The notes below the pieces were generated by a model. That model ran no database searches. It saw only the letters and a list, made by a program, of their open reading frames with translations, and was not told where the DNA came from. Position numbers and translations under genes: made by a program. Below are positions 52,227-62,044 of a DNA stretch of 64,000 bases, one piece after another; position 1 is the first letter of the stretch; each line of letters starts with the position of its first letter. Source of the stretch: JALOOX01 sp964557955 (lineage in GTDB: Bacteria > Desulfobacterota > Syntrophobacteria > Syntrophobacterales > Syntrophobacteraceae); the NCBI GenBank assembly GCA_964557955.1, contig CAZLCS010000004.1:124001-188000 (forward strand). The letters run 5' to 3'.

Positions 52227-52706
52227 ATGTTTAGTATAGGCGATTTGGCGGTCTATCCTGCTCACGGGGTCGGAAAGATCGAATCCATTGAGAGCAAGAG
52301 CATTGGTGGGCAGAGGCAGGATTTTTACATCATCCGCATTTTAGAAAATGATATGAAGATCATGATCCCGATTCGGAATGCGGAGGCCGTCGGGTTGCGT
52401 CAGTTGATCGACTCCAACGAGATTCCAACGGTTTACGATATCTTGCGATCCAGAGAGATTTCCGTCAATGGGGGAACATGGAACCGTCGGTACCGCGAGT
52501 ATATGGAAAAGATCAAGACCGGCTCCATCTACGAGCTGGCGCAGGTTTTGAGGGACCTGACTGTCTTGAAAGGAGACAAGGAGCTTTCCTTTGGAGAGAG
52601 GAAGATGCTGGATACAGCTCGAAGTTTGCTGTTGAAAGAGATCTCTATTGTGCGGGAAATGAGCGAAGTGGATGTGGAGAAGGAAATCTTCGAGCTCTTA
52701 AAGTGA
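52227..52706 (+). CDS. carD: CarD/CdnL-family RNA polymerase-binding regulator
   Basis: Protein of 159 residues that stabilises open promoter complexes through the RNA polymerase beta subunit. The Tudor-like N-terminal domain (FSIGDLAVYPAHGVGKIESI, then MIPIRNAEAVGLR) is followed by a helical C-terminal domain that includes WNRRYREYMEKIKTG and DTARSLLLKEIS. The conserved Trp of the CarD fold is present. It often lies near the PIN-TRAM gene, as it does here. Confidence 0.93.
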   Translation: MFSIGDLAVYPAHGVGKIESIESKSIGGQRQDFYIIRILENDMKIMIPIRNAEAVGLRQLIDSNEIPTVYDILRSREISVNGGTWNRRYREYMEKIKTGSIYELAQVLRDLTVLKGDKELSFGERKMLDTARSLLLKEISIVREMSEVDVEKEIFELLK

Positions 52707-53073
52707 TTTTTCCCGTGATGTCCGTGAACATGAATGTATCTCCCCGCCCACCGATTGAACGGCCCCTGTGAGCCTTGGTCTGACTGTCATTCCCGACTGT
52801 TTTTGCCCAAACACCTCATTGGGGGCGCATTGAATGGCTGACAGGTCAACCCATCTTCTTGTTGTGAATGAAACCAAGGTGTTAAAGTCCGGGAGGGCGT
52901 CATTCGACCTCCTCGAATCTTTCAGATCTCTCCCTGATGGGAGACAGGGGTGAGCCACATATGTTCTGCTTTCCTCTTCTGGTGAGAGTGCGGGGTGGTT
53001 CGGTGTTATGAGTGAGCGTGGAAAAAGAGCGCAGCTCTGTGGGATGTGTTCGAACGAAAGGGGGTGAGCGAGA
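52707..53073. other. Intergenic region without recognised features
   Basis: A 367-base gap between carD and the PIN-TRAM gene. No convincing hairpin terminator, promoter or short gene was found, only scattered direct-repeat-like words. AAAGGGGGTGAG before 53074 is the ribosome site of the next gene. Confidence 0.6.
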
Positions 53074-54105
53074 GTGAGATGGGCTTGGTTGCTTTTGAAG
53101 ATCATGCTATTTGCCGTTTGCAGTGTTGGTGGGTACTTCATCGGAGCTGAGCTCGAGAGTTTACGGCAGATCCGGTGGGCACCCTGGATCGGGCTGATGA
53201 TCGGCATGTTTGTTGCCGTCCTGGCTCTTTCCGTTGAAAAGATCATCAATCGGATCCCCCTCAAGGTCCTTGTGGGGGGAACACTCGGGCTGGTGCTTGG
53301 CCTTTCCATCGCCAAGTTGATTGCCTACGGCTTTACGCTCCTCGAAGATACTACGATCCGGGTTGCAATCTTTATTATTTTATCTTGTATTTTTGGATAT
53401 ATCGGTATGGTTTTCGGTAGTATCAAGATCGAGGAGCTGCGTCTGCCCAACTGGTCCTGGCTGACCCGTGGAGTGAGTCGCGGAGGTCACAGCTCGAAGA
53501 TTCTGGACACCAGCGTCATCATCGATGGGCGTATTGCAGACATCGTGGAGACGGGCTTCATCGGAGGGGTTCTGGTGATCCCAGAATTTGTGCTGCAGGA
53601 GCTTCAGCACATTGCGGACAGCTCAGACCCGACGCGGAAGGTGAGAGGCCGGAGAGGGCTGGACATCATCAAGCGGCTGCAGCTGGAAAAGAGAATCGAG
53701 GTTCGCATTGACCGCCAGGATTTCGACAATATCACCGATGTGGATGCGAAGCTGGTTGCACTGGCCTTGAGCATGGGCGGCAAGATTGTGACCAACGATT
53801 ATAACCTGGCGAAGGTGGCCGAGGTTCAGGGGATTACCGTCCTCAACATCAATCAGTTGGCGAACGCTCTGAAACCTGTGGTGCTCCCGGGCGAAGTCCT
53901 GCGTTTGCAGATCCTCAAGGAGGGGAAGGAGCAGGGGCAGGGGATCGCCTACCTGGAAGATGGGACCATGGTCGTGGTTGAAAATGCAAGCAGGCATCTC
54001 GGGAAAGAGGTGGAGGTATCAGTAACCAGCATTCTTCAGACCACAGCTGGTCGACTGATCTTCACGATCATGCGGGATGCCGACCAACAACGACAGCAGC
54101 ACTGA
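53074..54105 (+). CDS. PIN-TRAM domain membrane protein (YacL-like)
   Basis: Protein of 343 residues. The N-terminal region has four hydrophobic segments (about 5-130). A PIN nuclease-like domain follows, with acidic metal ligands in LDTSVIIDGRIADI, then FVLQELQHIADSS and TNDYNLAKVA. The C-terminal TRAM domain (about 275-340: GEVLRLQILKEGKEQGQGIAYLEDGTMVVVE) binds RNA in relatives. The start is GTG. Its pairing with carD is conserved in several phyla (recalled). Confidence 0.88.
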   Translation: MRWAWLLLKIMLFAVCSVGGYFIGAELESLRQIRWAPWIGLMIGMFVAVLALSVEKIINRIPLKVLVGGTLGLVLGLSIAKLIAYGFTLLEDTTIRVAIFIILSCIFGYIGMVFGSIKIEELRLPNWSWLTRGVSRGGHSSKILDTSVIIDGRIADIVETGFIGGVLVIPEFVLQELQHIADSSDPTRKVRGRRGLDIIKRLQLEKRIEVRIDRQDFDNITDVDAKLVALALSMGGKIVTNDYNLAKVAEVQGITVLNINQLANALKPVVLPGEVLRLQILKEGKEQGQGIAYLEDGTMVVVENASRHLGKEVEVSVTSILQTTAGRLIFTIMRDADQQRQQH

Positions 54106-54152
54106 AGTGCCGCCTGGGCTGTTGAAGGCCGGAGCGGTTGTTCAATGATTCC

Positions 54153-55151
54153 ATGAGTCTCGAGTGCAGCGGCGTCGACGTGCCGGACCTCGTCTTGAAG
54201 GCTGATCAAGCTGAGGAGGGGTTGCGGCTGGACGTTTTCTTGAGCCGGCGCGTGACAGACCAATCCCGAAGCCAGATCAAGAAGTGGATTCAGGAAGGAC
54301 GGGTGAGGGTTGAGGGGCGCCTGGTCAAGGCAAGCCAGGTCATCGATGCCGGAGATGAGATCCGGGTGCGGTTCCCGCCCGATGAACCCGACGAGGGTCT
54401 TCTGCCGTGCCCCATGCCCCTGGATATCCTTTTCGAGGACGACCATTTGATCGTCATCAACAAAGCGCCCGGTATTGTGGTGCATCCGGGTGCGGGGCAT
54501 CGAGAGGGGACTCTCGTCCACGGCCTGCTGGCCCACACAAACAGGCTGGCGAAGCAGGGTTCGCCGCTGCGTCCGGGAATCGTCCATCGACTGGATCAGA
54601 ATACCTCGGGAGCCATGGTTGCAGCCAAAAGCGATGCTGCCTATCTGGGGCTGGTCAGGCAGTTCAAGGATCACCAGGTGGGAAAGGAATACCTGGCGAT
54701 CGTCTATGGAATCCTGAAAGATCGGCAGGGTGAAATCAGGACGGGCATCGACCGCCACGCCACAGATCGGAAGAGGATGGCGGTGGTCTTTTCACGAGGT
54801 CGAGAGGCTGTTTCCCGGTGGAAGGTCGAGGAGGAGTTTGGAGAGGTGAGTCTCGTTCGGGTTTGTATCCGGACAGGCCGCACGCATCAGATTCGCGTTC
54901 ACTTCAGCCACATGGGGCGCCCGATCGTGGGGGATTCGACCTATGGCGGGGGCAGGCGACGTGCTCGCTCGGTCCGTTCCAGCGATCTGCAGCAGCTGCT
55001 GGCTCCTGTTGAAAGGCAGATGCTGCATGCCTGGCGCCTTTCTTTTCGCCATCCGGTGACGGGGGATCCAGTTTCTTTTACAGCGGAGCCGCCGGCTGAT
55101 TTTCTGAGTTTGCTCGGAGGGCTTCGCCGCTTGGGTGGCGACAGCGGCTGA
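54153..55151 (+). CDS. rluD: RluD-family 23S rRNA pseudouridine synthase
   Basis: Isomerises uridine to pseudouridine in 23S rRNA. The N-terminal S4 domain (about 20-85) has LRLDVFLSRRVTDQSRSQIKKWI. The catalytic domain has the motif PGIVHRLDQNTSGAMVAAK (catalytic Asp) and GRTHQIRVHFSHMGRPIVGD. 332 residues with the ATG at 54153; a TTG at 54138 is another start and has GGAG nearer. Confidence 0.88.
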   Translation: MSLECSGVDVPDLVLKADQAEEGLRLDVFLSRRVTDQSRSQIKKWIQEGRVRVEGRLVKASQVIDAGDEIRVRFPPDEPDEGLLPCPMPLDILFEDDHLIVINKAPGIVVHPGAGHREGTLVHGLLAHTNRLAKQGSPLRPGIVHRLDQNTSGAMVAAKSDAAYLGLVRQFKDHQVGKEYLAIVYGILKDRQGEIRTGIDRHATDRKRMAVVFSRGREAVSRWKVEEEFGEVSLVRVCIRTGRTHQIRVHFSHMGRPIVGDSTYGGGRRRARSVRSSDLQQLLAPVERQMLHAWRLSFRHPVTGDPVSFTAEPPADFLSLLGGLRRLGGDSG

Positions 55152-55262
55152 GCTTGGTATCGGTGGGTGCCGACGGTGGATGGCCGTGGTTTGAAGTCCA
55201 CGGATGTGAAAGGTTTGTCATCGCTCGCGGGTTGATCTATGCGGGAGCATTCTTGATCATTA

Positions 55263-55973
55263 CTATTCCACATCTTCCTCCTCATCCATTTCCTCATCAG
55301 TCTCTTCATCAGGGATTACAGCCCTCGGAGCAGGATTGGCATTGGGTCGTCTGCGGGTCATCCGGGGTGAAGGCTGACCAGTGTCCGCCGCTCCTGATTC
55401 GGGGCTGATCGCTCCCGGTGGGGTCTGGCCGGGCGCGGCCCCCGGTTCGGGCGGTTGCCCCGGCCTGCCTCTGGGATCCCTTGGGCCGCCCGGAGCATTT
55501 GCGTTGCCCGCAGCATCCTGGGGCGGCGGGGTTGGAGCCAGTGGAGGCAGGACCTTCCCTGTGGCATAGAGGTAGAGCTCAAAAGTCTCACCGTCTTTTT
55601 CAACGGAGATGCTTTTGAGGCCAATCTTGTTGACAACATAATCGCTGATCTTTTCTCCCTCTCGCACGGATACGAAGGGGGAACTCTCCTTTCCCTTGTC
55701 CTTTCCCGGCATCTGGCCCTTGACGCGGATCAAAGCTTTTCGGGTTTCTCCATGGATGATGATGCCGTCCAGCTGGAGCGCCTTGGGGGGGACACTGGGT
55801 TTTGAGCTTTTGGTCGTTGACGTCGCCTCTTCGGGTGAGGGAGGCTTCCGATCCGGGGAAAACAGGTTGCGCTCAACAAGTATGGGGCTCGAAAAGGACG
55901 GGACTGAAAGTCCAAAAACGCATGCCAGACAGGGAACAGCGACCAATGGGGTCCATATCTTCGACAACTTCAT
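55263..55973 (-). CDS. GspC/PilP-like type II secretion protein, Pro-rich with acidic tail
   Basis: Protein of 236 residues. A signal/anchor segment (about 8-30) is followed by an HR-like domain with ERNLFSPDRKP and LDGIIIHGETRKALIRVKG, which is the conserved core of GspC-like proteins. Later regions are Pro/Gly-rich. The last residues are highly acidic (TDEEMDEEEDVE), as is the GspL tail. GAGGAG precedes the ATG. It faces away from gspE and probably links inner-membrane and outer-membrane parts of the secretion system. Family assignment is moderate. Confidence 0.68.
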   Translation of the reverse strand: MKLSKIWTPLVAVPCLACVFGLSVPSFSSPILVERNLFSPDRKPPSPEEATSTTKSSKPSVPPKALQLDGIIIHGETRKALIRVKGQMPGKDKGKESSPFVSVREGEKISDYVVNKIGLKSISVEKDGETFELYLYATGKVLPPLAPTPPPQDAAGNANAPGGPRDPRGRPGQPPEPGAAPGQTPPGAISPESGAADTGQPSPRMTRRRPNANPAPRAVIPDEETDEEMDEEEDVE

Positions 55974-56284
55974 CTCATCTCCTCTATCATGACATCAAGC
56001 CATGCCACTGAATTCATACTATACATCCTTTCACTTTATCGGGAAACTGCTTAAGTTTTTGTATGATGGAGATGCGGGGAACCGCATCGATTCTGAGGCG
56101 TCAATGAGCGATCCGAAGGCCGGGGCTTTTGAGGTGGTTTTGAGAGCTGTGAAGCGGCAGCCATTCTGCTGATGTGTGGACCGATTCTCAAGCCTGTCGC
56201 TGAACGGGGCTGAAGTTTACATTCAGCCGGGGATCTGTTAAGAATCCCCCGCATCAATGGAAGCCACTTATCCCAGGAGCATAT
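55974..56284. other. Divergent intergenic region between the gspC-like gene and gspE
   Basis: A 311-base gap that should hold the promoters of both secretion units. Two hairpins are visible: GATGCGG-GGAA-CCGCATC (56071-56088) and a weaker GGGGAT/ATCCCC near 56229-56249. No clear -35/-10 pair was settled on. Confidence 0.5.
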
Positions 56285-57994
56285 ATGCAAGAAGAGACTT
56301 CTATCCTGCGCACGTTTCAAAGAGAGCTCAAACTTGCGGACGACCAGCTCAGGCAATTGCAGAAGACATACTTCACGGGCGGCCTCTCTTTTGTGGACGC
56401 CTTTGAAGATATTGGCATAACCGATGAGGCCCGTGTTCTGAAGGTTTTGGCTGACTATCTTCAGCTGCCTTTGCTCAAAAGGGAGGACTACCCCGAAAAA
56501 CCAGTGCTTCTCGAAGGGGTGTCCATGTTCTTTCTTCGGAAACATGCCGTGCTCCCCATTCAGGTGGAAGCGGGTCGGGTGAAGGTGGTGGTGAACAGCC
56601 CCCTCGACATTCCCTTGCTGAATATTCTGGGGAATTACTTCCAAGGAATGGAGGTCAACCTTTGCCTGGGACAGAAGGAGGAGATTCGGACGGCCATTGA
56701 CCGCCTGTATGGAACGGCGGCCCGTGAGGCGGAGGCACTCTCCAGGGGCGAAGAAGGAGCGGTGATTCACGGGGATGCCTTCGAGGAGGACCTTGAGCAT
56801 CTGAAGGGGCTGGCCCAGGAGGCACCCATCGTGCGCTTGGTGAATGTTCTGATTTCGCGGGCTCTCGACATGAGGGCCTCAGACATTCACTTCGAACCCT
56901 TTGAACGATCGTTTCAGGTGAGGGCGAGGGTGGACGGCGTACTTTTCGAGCTGGATGAGCCCCCCAAGACGATGCAGGCGGCTATCGTCAGCCGTTTGAA
57001 GCTGATGGCCAATTTGAATATCGCCGAGCGAAGGCTTCCCCAGGATGGAAAAATCAAGCTGAGGTTCGGCAACCGGGAAGTGGATATCCGTGTTTCCACC
57101 GTTCCAACCATCTATGGTGAGAGTGTCGTCCTGCGTTTGCTGGCACAGGAAAGTGTGGAGTACAATCTCAATTCGCTGGGGATGGAGCAGCGTCAATATG
57201 AGTTCATTGAGGGGCTCATCGAGAGGCCCTACGGGATGATACTGGTCACCGGCCCGACGGGGTCGGGAAAGACCACGACCCTCTATGGGGTGCTGAAAAG
57301 GCTCAATTCAATCTCCCGGAAGATCCTGACCGTTGAGGACCCCGTGGAATACCAGATCAACGGGATCAATCAGATCCAGGTCAAGCCCCAGATCGACCTG
57401 ACCTTTGCGAACGCTCTCCGATCTCTGGTGCGGCAGGACCCGGATGTCCTGCTCATCGGCGAAATCCGTGACAAGGAAACGGCGGACATCGCCATCGAGT
57501 CGGCGTTGACCGGTCACCTGGTCCTTTCGACACTTCACACCAATGATGCCCCCGGTGCCATCACCCGCCTTCGGGATATCGGCATCGAATCCTTTCTCAT
57601 GGCGGATTCGCTGCTTGCAATCCTTGCACAGCGTCTGGTTCGACTTCTGTGCCCCAGCTGCAAGGAGGCCTACGAGGCCAGAGATGCCGACTATGCACGG
57701 TTGAGGGAACTGATCGAGGATCTGCCTCCGACGGTGACGCTGTACCACAACAAGGGCTGTGACAAGTGCGGAAACACAGGTTTTAGAGGGCGTGAAGCCA
57801 TTTTTGAAGTCCTGCCGGTGGGCGATGCCGTGCGATCGGCCATTGTAGCCGGCAAAAGCGCCGGCACCATTTCACAGGTGGCTTTTCAGGAAGGTTATCG
57901 TCCTTTGCTTTATCATGGATATCGCAAGGCGGTAGCGGGTCAGACGACGCTCTCCGAAGTGCTCCGAGTCACCAGCCTCTCGTTGGCTGCTTAG
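56285..57994 (+). CDS. gspE: Type II secretion ATPase GspE
   Basis: Cytoplasmic secretion ATPase of 569 residues. The N-terminal MshEN-like domain is followed by Walker A GPTGSGKTT, the Asp box LTVEDPVEYQI, Walker B LLIGEIRD and the His box THTNDAPGA-like TLHTNDAPGA. The zinc site has CPSC and CDKC (metal-binding tetracysteine) near the C-terminus. It lies 145 bases ahead of gspF. Confidence 0.95.
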   Translation: MQEETSILRTFQRELKLADDQLRQLQKTYFTGGLSFVDAFEDIGITDEARVLKVLADYLQLPLLKREDYPEKPVLLEGVSMFFLRKHAVLPIQVEAGRVKVVVNSPLDIPLLNILGNYFQGMEVNLCLGQKEEIRTAIDRLYGTAAREAEALSRGEEGAVIHGDAFEEDLEHLKGLAQEAPIVRLVNVLISRALDMRASDIHFEPFERSFQVRARVDGVLFELDEPPKTMQAAIVSRLKLMANLNIAERRLPQDGKIKLRFGNREVDIRVSTVPTIYGESVVLRLLAQESVEYNLNSLGMEQRQYEFIEGLIERPYGMILVTGPTGSGKTTTLYGVLKRLNSISRKILTVEDPVEYQINGINQIQVKPQIDLTFANALRSLVRQDPDVLLIGEIRDKETADIAIESALTGHLVLSTLHTNDAPGAITRLRDIGIESFLMADSLLAILAQRLVRLLCPSCKEAYEARDADYARLRELIEDLPPTVTLYHNKGCDKCGNTGFRGREAIFEVLPVGDAVRSAIVAGKSAGTISQVAFQEGYRPLLYHGYRKAVAGQTTLSEVLRVTSLSLAA

Positions 57995-58138
57995 GAGATC
58001 GTTCGATCATGGCGGTTCGGAGGTCCTGCAGCCCGAAGCGGTCTGCAGCGGGAATGGGTCGCTTGAGGGCGTGGGGACCTGTCGGACAAGGTTCCGAACA
58101 AACGCACCAGCTCAAACCGGAATGAAACGGGTTATTCC

Positions 58139-59326
58139 ATGGCATATTTTCAGTATCAGGCGCGCGACCTCCAGGGACAGACTCATCGGGGGGTGATGGA
58201 AGCCCTTTCGGAGACTGATGCAGCCCGCAAGCTCAAGTCAGGCCGCCTCTACCCGCTCAAAGTCAAGGCAGTTCGAAAGAGCAGACCGCGGCGGGTACCG
58301 GAGGAGCATGTCATACGTTTCTTTTTCGACATGTCGGATCTGTTGTCCGCCGGCCTGCCGGTGGATCGCGCCCTGGCGTTGATCAGCACCAATCAGACCC
58401 ACAAGGTCTTTCAGAAGGTCGTGCGGGACCTGCTTGAAGATGTCCAGGGGGGAAGTGACCTTTCGGGCGCTATCGGCCGATACCGTGATGTCTTTGGCGA
58501 TCTCTCCGATCACATGATCCGGGCGGGAGAGGCCAGTGGGACCCTCGGACCGATTCTGAAAAGGCTGGCCCAGTACCTGGAGCAGCGCCGGGTCTTTCGC
58601 CAGAGCCTTGTATCGTCCATGATCTATCCCATCATCCTGTTCAGTATCAGCATTGTCTCCATGGTGATCCTCCTGGTCTATGTGATTCCCAAATTTGCAC
58701 AGATCTTTCATGATCTGAATCAGAAGGTCCCGCTGCTTACAGAGATCCTCCTCCGGCTCGGCATTTTCCTCAAGGAGTACGGATGGGTATTCCCGATCCT
58801 GCTGGGTGTGTTTTACTGGGGTGGACGTTATCTCTATCGACAGCCACCCGTGCGGCGCTCCGTTGACCGGTTGATGATCAAGATTCCCTTCACGCGCTAC
58901 CTGGTGATCCACAGCGAGTTGACGCGCTTCTGCAGGACGCTCGGCACCATGCTTCAGTCCGGCGTGCCTCTCCTGAGGGCACTGAGCCTGGGTGAGCAGG
59001 TGCTCATGAACAGCTTTCTGAAAGATGCCATGGTGCCTCTCCACAGGGAGATCAAGGCAGGCCGTTCCATGAGCAACTTTTTTCGTGCCGAGCAGACGTT
59101 TCCCCCCAGGATGGGGACCATGCTGCGCATTTCCGAGGAACAGGGAAACCTGGGCGACGGACTCCTGGGACTTGGGGATCATTTCGAGGGGGAGCTTCAG
59201 AGGAGCCTCCAGCGGCTGATGGCTCTCATGGAACCGGCTGTGATCATTGTCACGGGCCTCATCATCGCCATAATGGTCATGAGCATGTTCACGGCAATTT
59301 TCGGAATCAATGAGATTCAGTTCTAA
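58139..59326 (+). CDS. gspF: Type II secretion inner-membrane protein GspF
   Basis: Membrane protein of 395 residues with two GspF domains, each ending in a hydrophobic helix, and three TM segments (about 168-190, 215-235, 365-390). It shows FFFDMSDLLSAGLPVDRAL and FCRTLGTMLQSGVPLLRAL, the paired T2SSF motifs. It gives the platform for GspE. Confidence 0.94.
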   Translation: MAYFQYQARDLQGQTHRGVMEALSETDAARKLKSGRLYPLKVKAVRKSRPRRVPEEHVIRFFFDMSDLLSAGLPVDRALALISTNQTHKVFQKVVRDLLEDVQGGSDLSGAIGRYRDVFGDLSDHMIRAGEASGTLGPILKRLAQYLEQRRVFRQSLVSSMIYPIILFSISIVSMVILLVYVIPKFAQIFHDLNQKVPLLTEILLRLGIFLKEYGWVFPILLGVFYWGGRYLYRQPPVRRSVDRLMIKIPFTRYLVIHSELTRFCRTLGTMLQSGVPLLRALSLGEQVLMNSFLKDAMVPLHREIKAGRSMSNFFRAEQTFPPRMGTMLRISEEQGNLGDGLLGLGDHFEGELQRSLQRLMALMEPAVIIVTGLIIAIMVMSMFTAIFGINEIQF

Positions 59327-59342
59327 TTGGGCGCGGCCTCCG

Positions 59343-59861
59343 ATGGCTCTCATCAACCCTTGCGCGGAACCGACTTCGACGACGCATCCGGTGTCGCCTC
59401 GCACGCCCGGGGCCGGGTCCGAGTTGGGCTTCACCATGGTGGAATTGGTGGTGGTCCTGGTGATCATCTCCATGGTCGCCGCCGTCGTGGTTCCGCGGAT
59501 CGGGGCGGGATGGAGAAGGATGGAAGACCGTGAGTTCCTGCAGGAATTTGTGCATACCTTGAAGCGCGGTCGACTGATCGCCATGAATTCGGGGGAGATG
59601 GTTGCCTTTCGCATTCGCCCCTCGGAGCGGCTTTTTGGCATCGAGAATCCGCTGAGCCGCCCGATCCCCGACCACGTAGACATCTACGCCGATCACCTGG
59701 AGCGTGATCCGCAGACCCAGGATCATCTGGTGGTCTTCTATCCCGATGGAAGCCTTTCCGGCGGCGACATTGAGGTGGTTTTCGACAGGGAGCGGGCATT
59801 CCTGATTTCCATACATCCCCTGGTGGGAAGCATTCGGGTGAACGCGGTCGAGAGGCGATGA
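59343..59861 (+). CDS. gspH: Minor pseudopilin GspH
   Basis: Pseudopilin of 172 residues. A long leader of about 29 residues precedes the prepilin peptidase site G/FTMVELVVVLVII, with the conserved Glu at position +5. Its globular C-terminal domain matches the GspH size. The ATG at 59343 is preferred; an ATG at 59310 overlaps gspF. It stands where gspG would normally be found, but its length and C-terminal domain fit GspH better. The stop overlaps the gspI start. Confidence 0.82.
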   Translation: MALINPCAEPTSTTHPVSPRTPGAGSELGFTMVELVVVLVIISMVAAVVVPRIGAGWRRMEDREFLQEFVHTLKRGRLIAMNSGEMVAFRIRPSERLFGIENPLSRPIPDHVDIYADHLERDPQTQDHLVVFYPDGSLSGGDIEVVFDRERAFLISIHPLVGSIRVNAVERR

Positions 59862-60265
59862 TGGCCGACATGTCAAGAGGCAAGCTGCACGAGATGGCCG
59901 GCTTCACTCTGCTCGAGGTCATGGTAGCCCTCACCATAGGGGTGCTCATTCTCGGGGGAGTCATGGGAGCCATTTCGTCGTCCCTTCAATACAGCTACCG
60001 GGTGAAGGAGAAGAGCCAGGTTCAGCCTCTTCTCGAGGCGGTGGCTCAGGAGATCCTCATTCAGCCCGAGAGGATTCGTGAGGGTCAGATGGTTGTCAAG
60101 GCCTTCCGGGATGCACCTCCGGTCTACATAGCGGCCGTCAAGGTTCCGGGCATGGATGATTTTGGAGAAGCGCATTCGGCAGGGGAGCTTCATCGGGTGC
60201 TTTTGAGCTGTCAGGGACAGCGGCTCGAAATGAGCGTGCTGGTTCCCAAGGCGGTTCTCGAATGA
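59858..60265 (+). CDS. gspI: Minor pseudopilin GspI
   Basis: Pseudopilin of 135 residues with leader MMADMSRGKLHEMAG and peptidase site G/FTLLEVMVALTIG (Glu+5). The short size matches GspI. The start overlaps gspH by four bases (ATGA), and gspJ follows. Confidence 0.84.
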   Translation: MMADMSRGKLHEMAGFTLLEVMVALTIGVLILGGVMGAISSSLQYSYRVKEKSQVQPLLEAVAQEILIQPERIREGQMVVKAFRDAPPVYIAAVKVPGMDDFGEAHSAGELHRVLLSCQGQRLEMSVLVPKAVLE

Positions 60266-60293
60266 TGATCGGATATGCCAGCAGAGTCACACG

Positions 60294-61091
60294 ATGCCGA
60301 CGGGAAGCACACAATCATCAGTGAGTGGGAAGTTATCAGGTCCAGGGTGCCTGGGGCGCCGGGATTTGCAGCACCTTTCAGGGGCTGTTCCGGGGTCTGG
60401 GCAGGAGCACCGGAGAGCCTCATCCCGCCTGGACTCGAAAGGGTTCACCCTGGTGGAGCTGGTGATCGCCACACTCATCTCCACCCTGGTCATGGGGATC
60501 ATCGCTGTGGCCCTCGGTTTCTCGCTGCGGATCTGGGAGAGGCAGCAAAACCAGAACCCCAGCGACATGCCAGCGGTCATGGAGCTGCTCAAATGGCAGC
60601 TGGCAACCTTTGAACCTCAGCAGGTCCGAATCGATCAGGAATCCATGCCTGTATTCCAGGGAGATGCCCGTTCGTTGACTTTTGCAACGGCACATTCGGT
60701 CAAGGCCATCACCAAAGGGGCGCCCGTGGTGGCTCGATATGTCTTTGTCCCCAAGGACAAGGCGCTTTACTACGCGGAGATCCCTCTCGATCCTTATCAT
60801 TCTGAGCAGATCGAGGAGTTTCTGAAGCTGGCTCCGGGAAAGGACAGGAAGCGCAAGGGGTTCTTTGCGACGGCTGCGGCCGATGTGACCTTCTCTTACG
60901 CTGAAGACGGCGAATCCGAAGATTTTGATGAGAAGTGGGGGGAGGATAAGTCCATCCCCGGAATGGTGGTGGTCAACTGGAGTCCCGACGGTCAGGCGAA
61001 ATTCACCGCAGCCATCTTCCCCAACTCCCTGTTCCCCAAGTGGACTGATGAGGGTGGAGCGGGCGGTTCACTCTTCGGAGGGAATCGATGA
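60294..61091 (+). CDS. gspJ: Minor pseudopilin GspJ
   Basis: Pseudopilin of 265 residues if the ATG at 60294 is used. The peptidase site G/FTLVELVIATLIS (Glu+5) is preceded by a leader of about 50 residues, which is long for this class. A later start such as TTG 60366 would give a more normal leader. The C-terminal domain is GspJ-like in length. The stop overlaps the gspK start. Confidence 0.83.
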   Translation: MPTGSTQSSVSGKLSGPGCLGRRDLQHLSGAVPGSGQEHRRASSRLDSKGFTLVELVIATLISTLVMGIIAVALGFSLRIWERQQNQNPSDMPAVMELLKWQLATFEPQQVRIDQESMPVFQGDARSLTFATAHSVKAITKGAPVVARYVFVPKDKALYYAEIPLDPYHSEQIEEFLKLAPGKDRKRKGFFATAAADVTFSYAEDGESEDFDEKWGEDKSIPGMVVVNWSPDGQAKFTAAIFPNSLFPKWTDEGGAGGSLFGGNR

Positions 61092-61960
61092 CAATTCTTC
61101 ACCGTGAAGATGGGGTTATCGTCATTGCCGTCCTCTGGATTTGCGCGCTGACCATGTGGTTCGCCCTCCAGATTGGGACTGAGAGTCGATTGCAGGGAGA
61201 GGATCAGGTACACGCCCATCGGAAATCCCAGGCGCTCTATCTGGCCATAGGTGGGTGCTATGAGGCCCTGGGGCACATGGGCGAGCCGTTGGATATCGGC
61301 CTGGGGCGTAAGGCAAAGGAAAGCTGGCAGCCAGATGGGAGGCCTCACCTGGTGCAATATGAAACCGGTCAGGCTCTGGTCGTCATCGAAGCCGAGGGCA
61401 GGAAGGTCAATGTCAACGTGACTCCGCCCGAGCAGCTTCGCCTGGTGCTGGAGCGCACAGGAATGGCCGAATCGGACGCAGAGCATCTGGCGGATCTCGT
61501 GGCCGATTTCACCGACCCGGACGATCTGCAGCGTTTGCATGGAGGCGAGAAAGACTATTATGAAAGCCGGGGCATTCCCTATCCGCCTTTTAACGGCCCT
61601 CTGCTCAGCCTGGATCAGATGCTTCTGATTCCGGGAATGACACCCCAATTGTTCTATGGATACCAGAACGAACCTCCCGAAAACAGCCCTTACGGCGAAT
61701 TCTGGGATTCGGCTTTGCCGGCAAGGAATTCTCTCTTCGGTCTGCTCACCGTTCATGGGAAGAATCAGCTGTTTGTTGAAGAAGACCCCTGGGATGACTT
61801 TGAGCAGAAGATCATCACCTGGGAAATCGGTGGAGTTTATCGTATTCTGTCGTTGGGGAGATCCTTCAATGGTCCGCCTTCGGTGTTGATGTGGCTGATT
61901 GTTCGCTACACTTCCGATGGGGACCAGCCATACGAGGTGTTGTACCGAAAGATTCTTTAG
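61088..61960 (+). CDS. gspK: Minor pseudopilin GspK
   Basis: Pseudopilin of 290 residues with a short leader and site G/VIVIAVLWICALT. It lacks the Glu+5 of the others, typical for GspK. The helical SAM-like region (EHLADLVADFTDPDDL) and FNGPLLSLDQMLLIPGM are GspK signatures. It starts in the gspJ stop (ATGA). Confidence 0.9.
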   Translation: MTILHREDGVIVIAVLWICALTMWFALQIGTESRLQGEDQVHAHRKSQALYLAIGGCYEALGHMGEPLDIGLGRKAKESWQPDGRPHLVQYETGQALVVIEAEGRKVNVNVTPPEQLRLVLERTGMAESDAEHLADLVADFTDPDDLQRLHGGEKDYYESRGIPYPPFNGPLLSLDQMLLIPGMTPQLFYGYQNEPPENSPYGEFWDSALPARNSLFGLLTVHGKNQLFVEEDPWDDFEQKIITWEIGGVYRILSLGRSFNGPPSVLMWLIVRYTSDGDQPYEVLYRKIL

Positions 61961-62044
61961 AAGTGGAAGGACCGAGTCTCCCAGCGCACTGTGACCCGAT
62001 CGGGGGGAAGAGGGTAGTTTAGAGGTCATTGGAGATGATCTGCG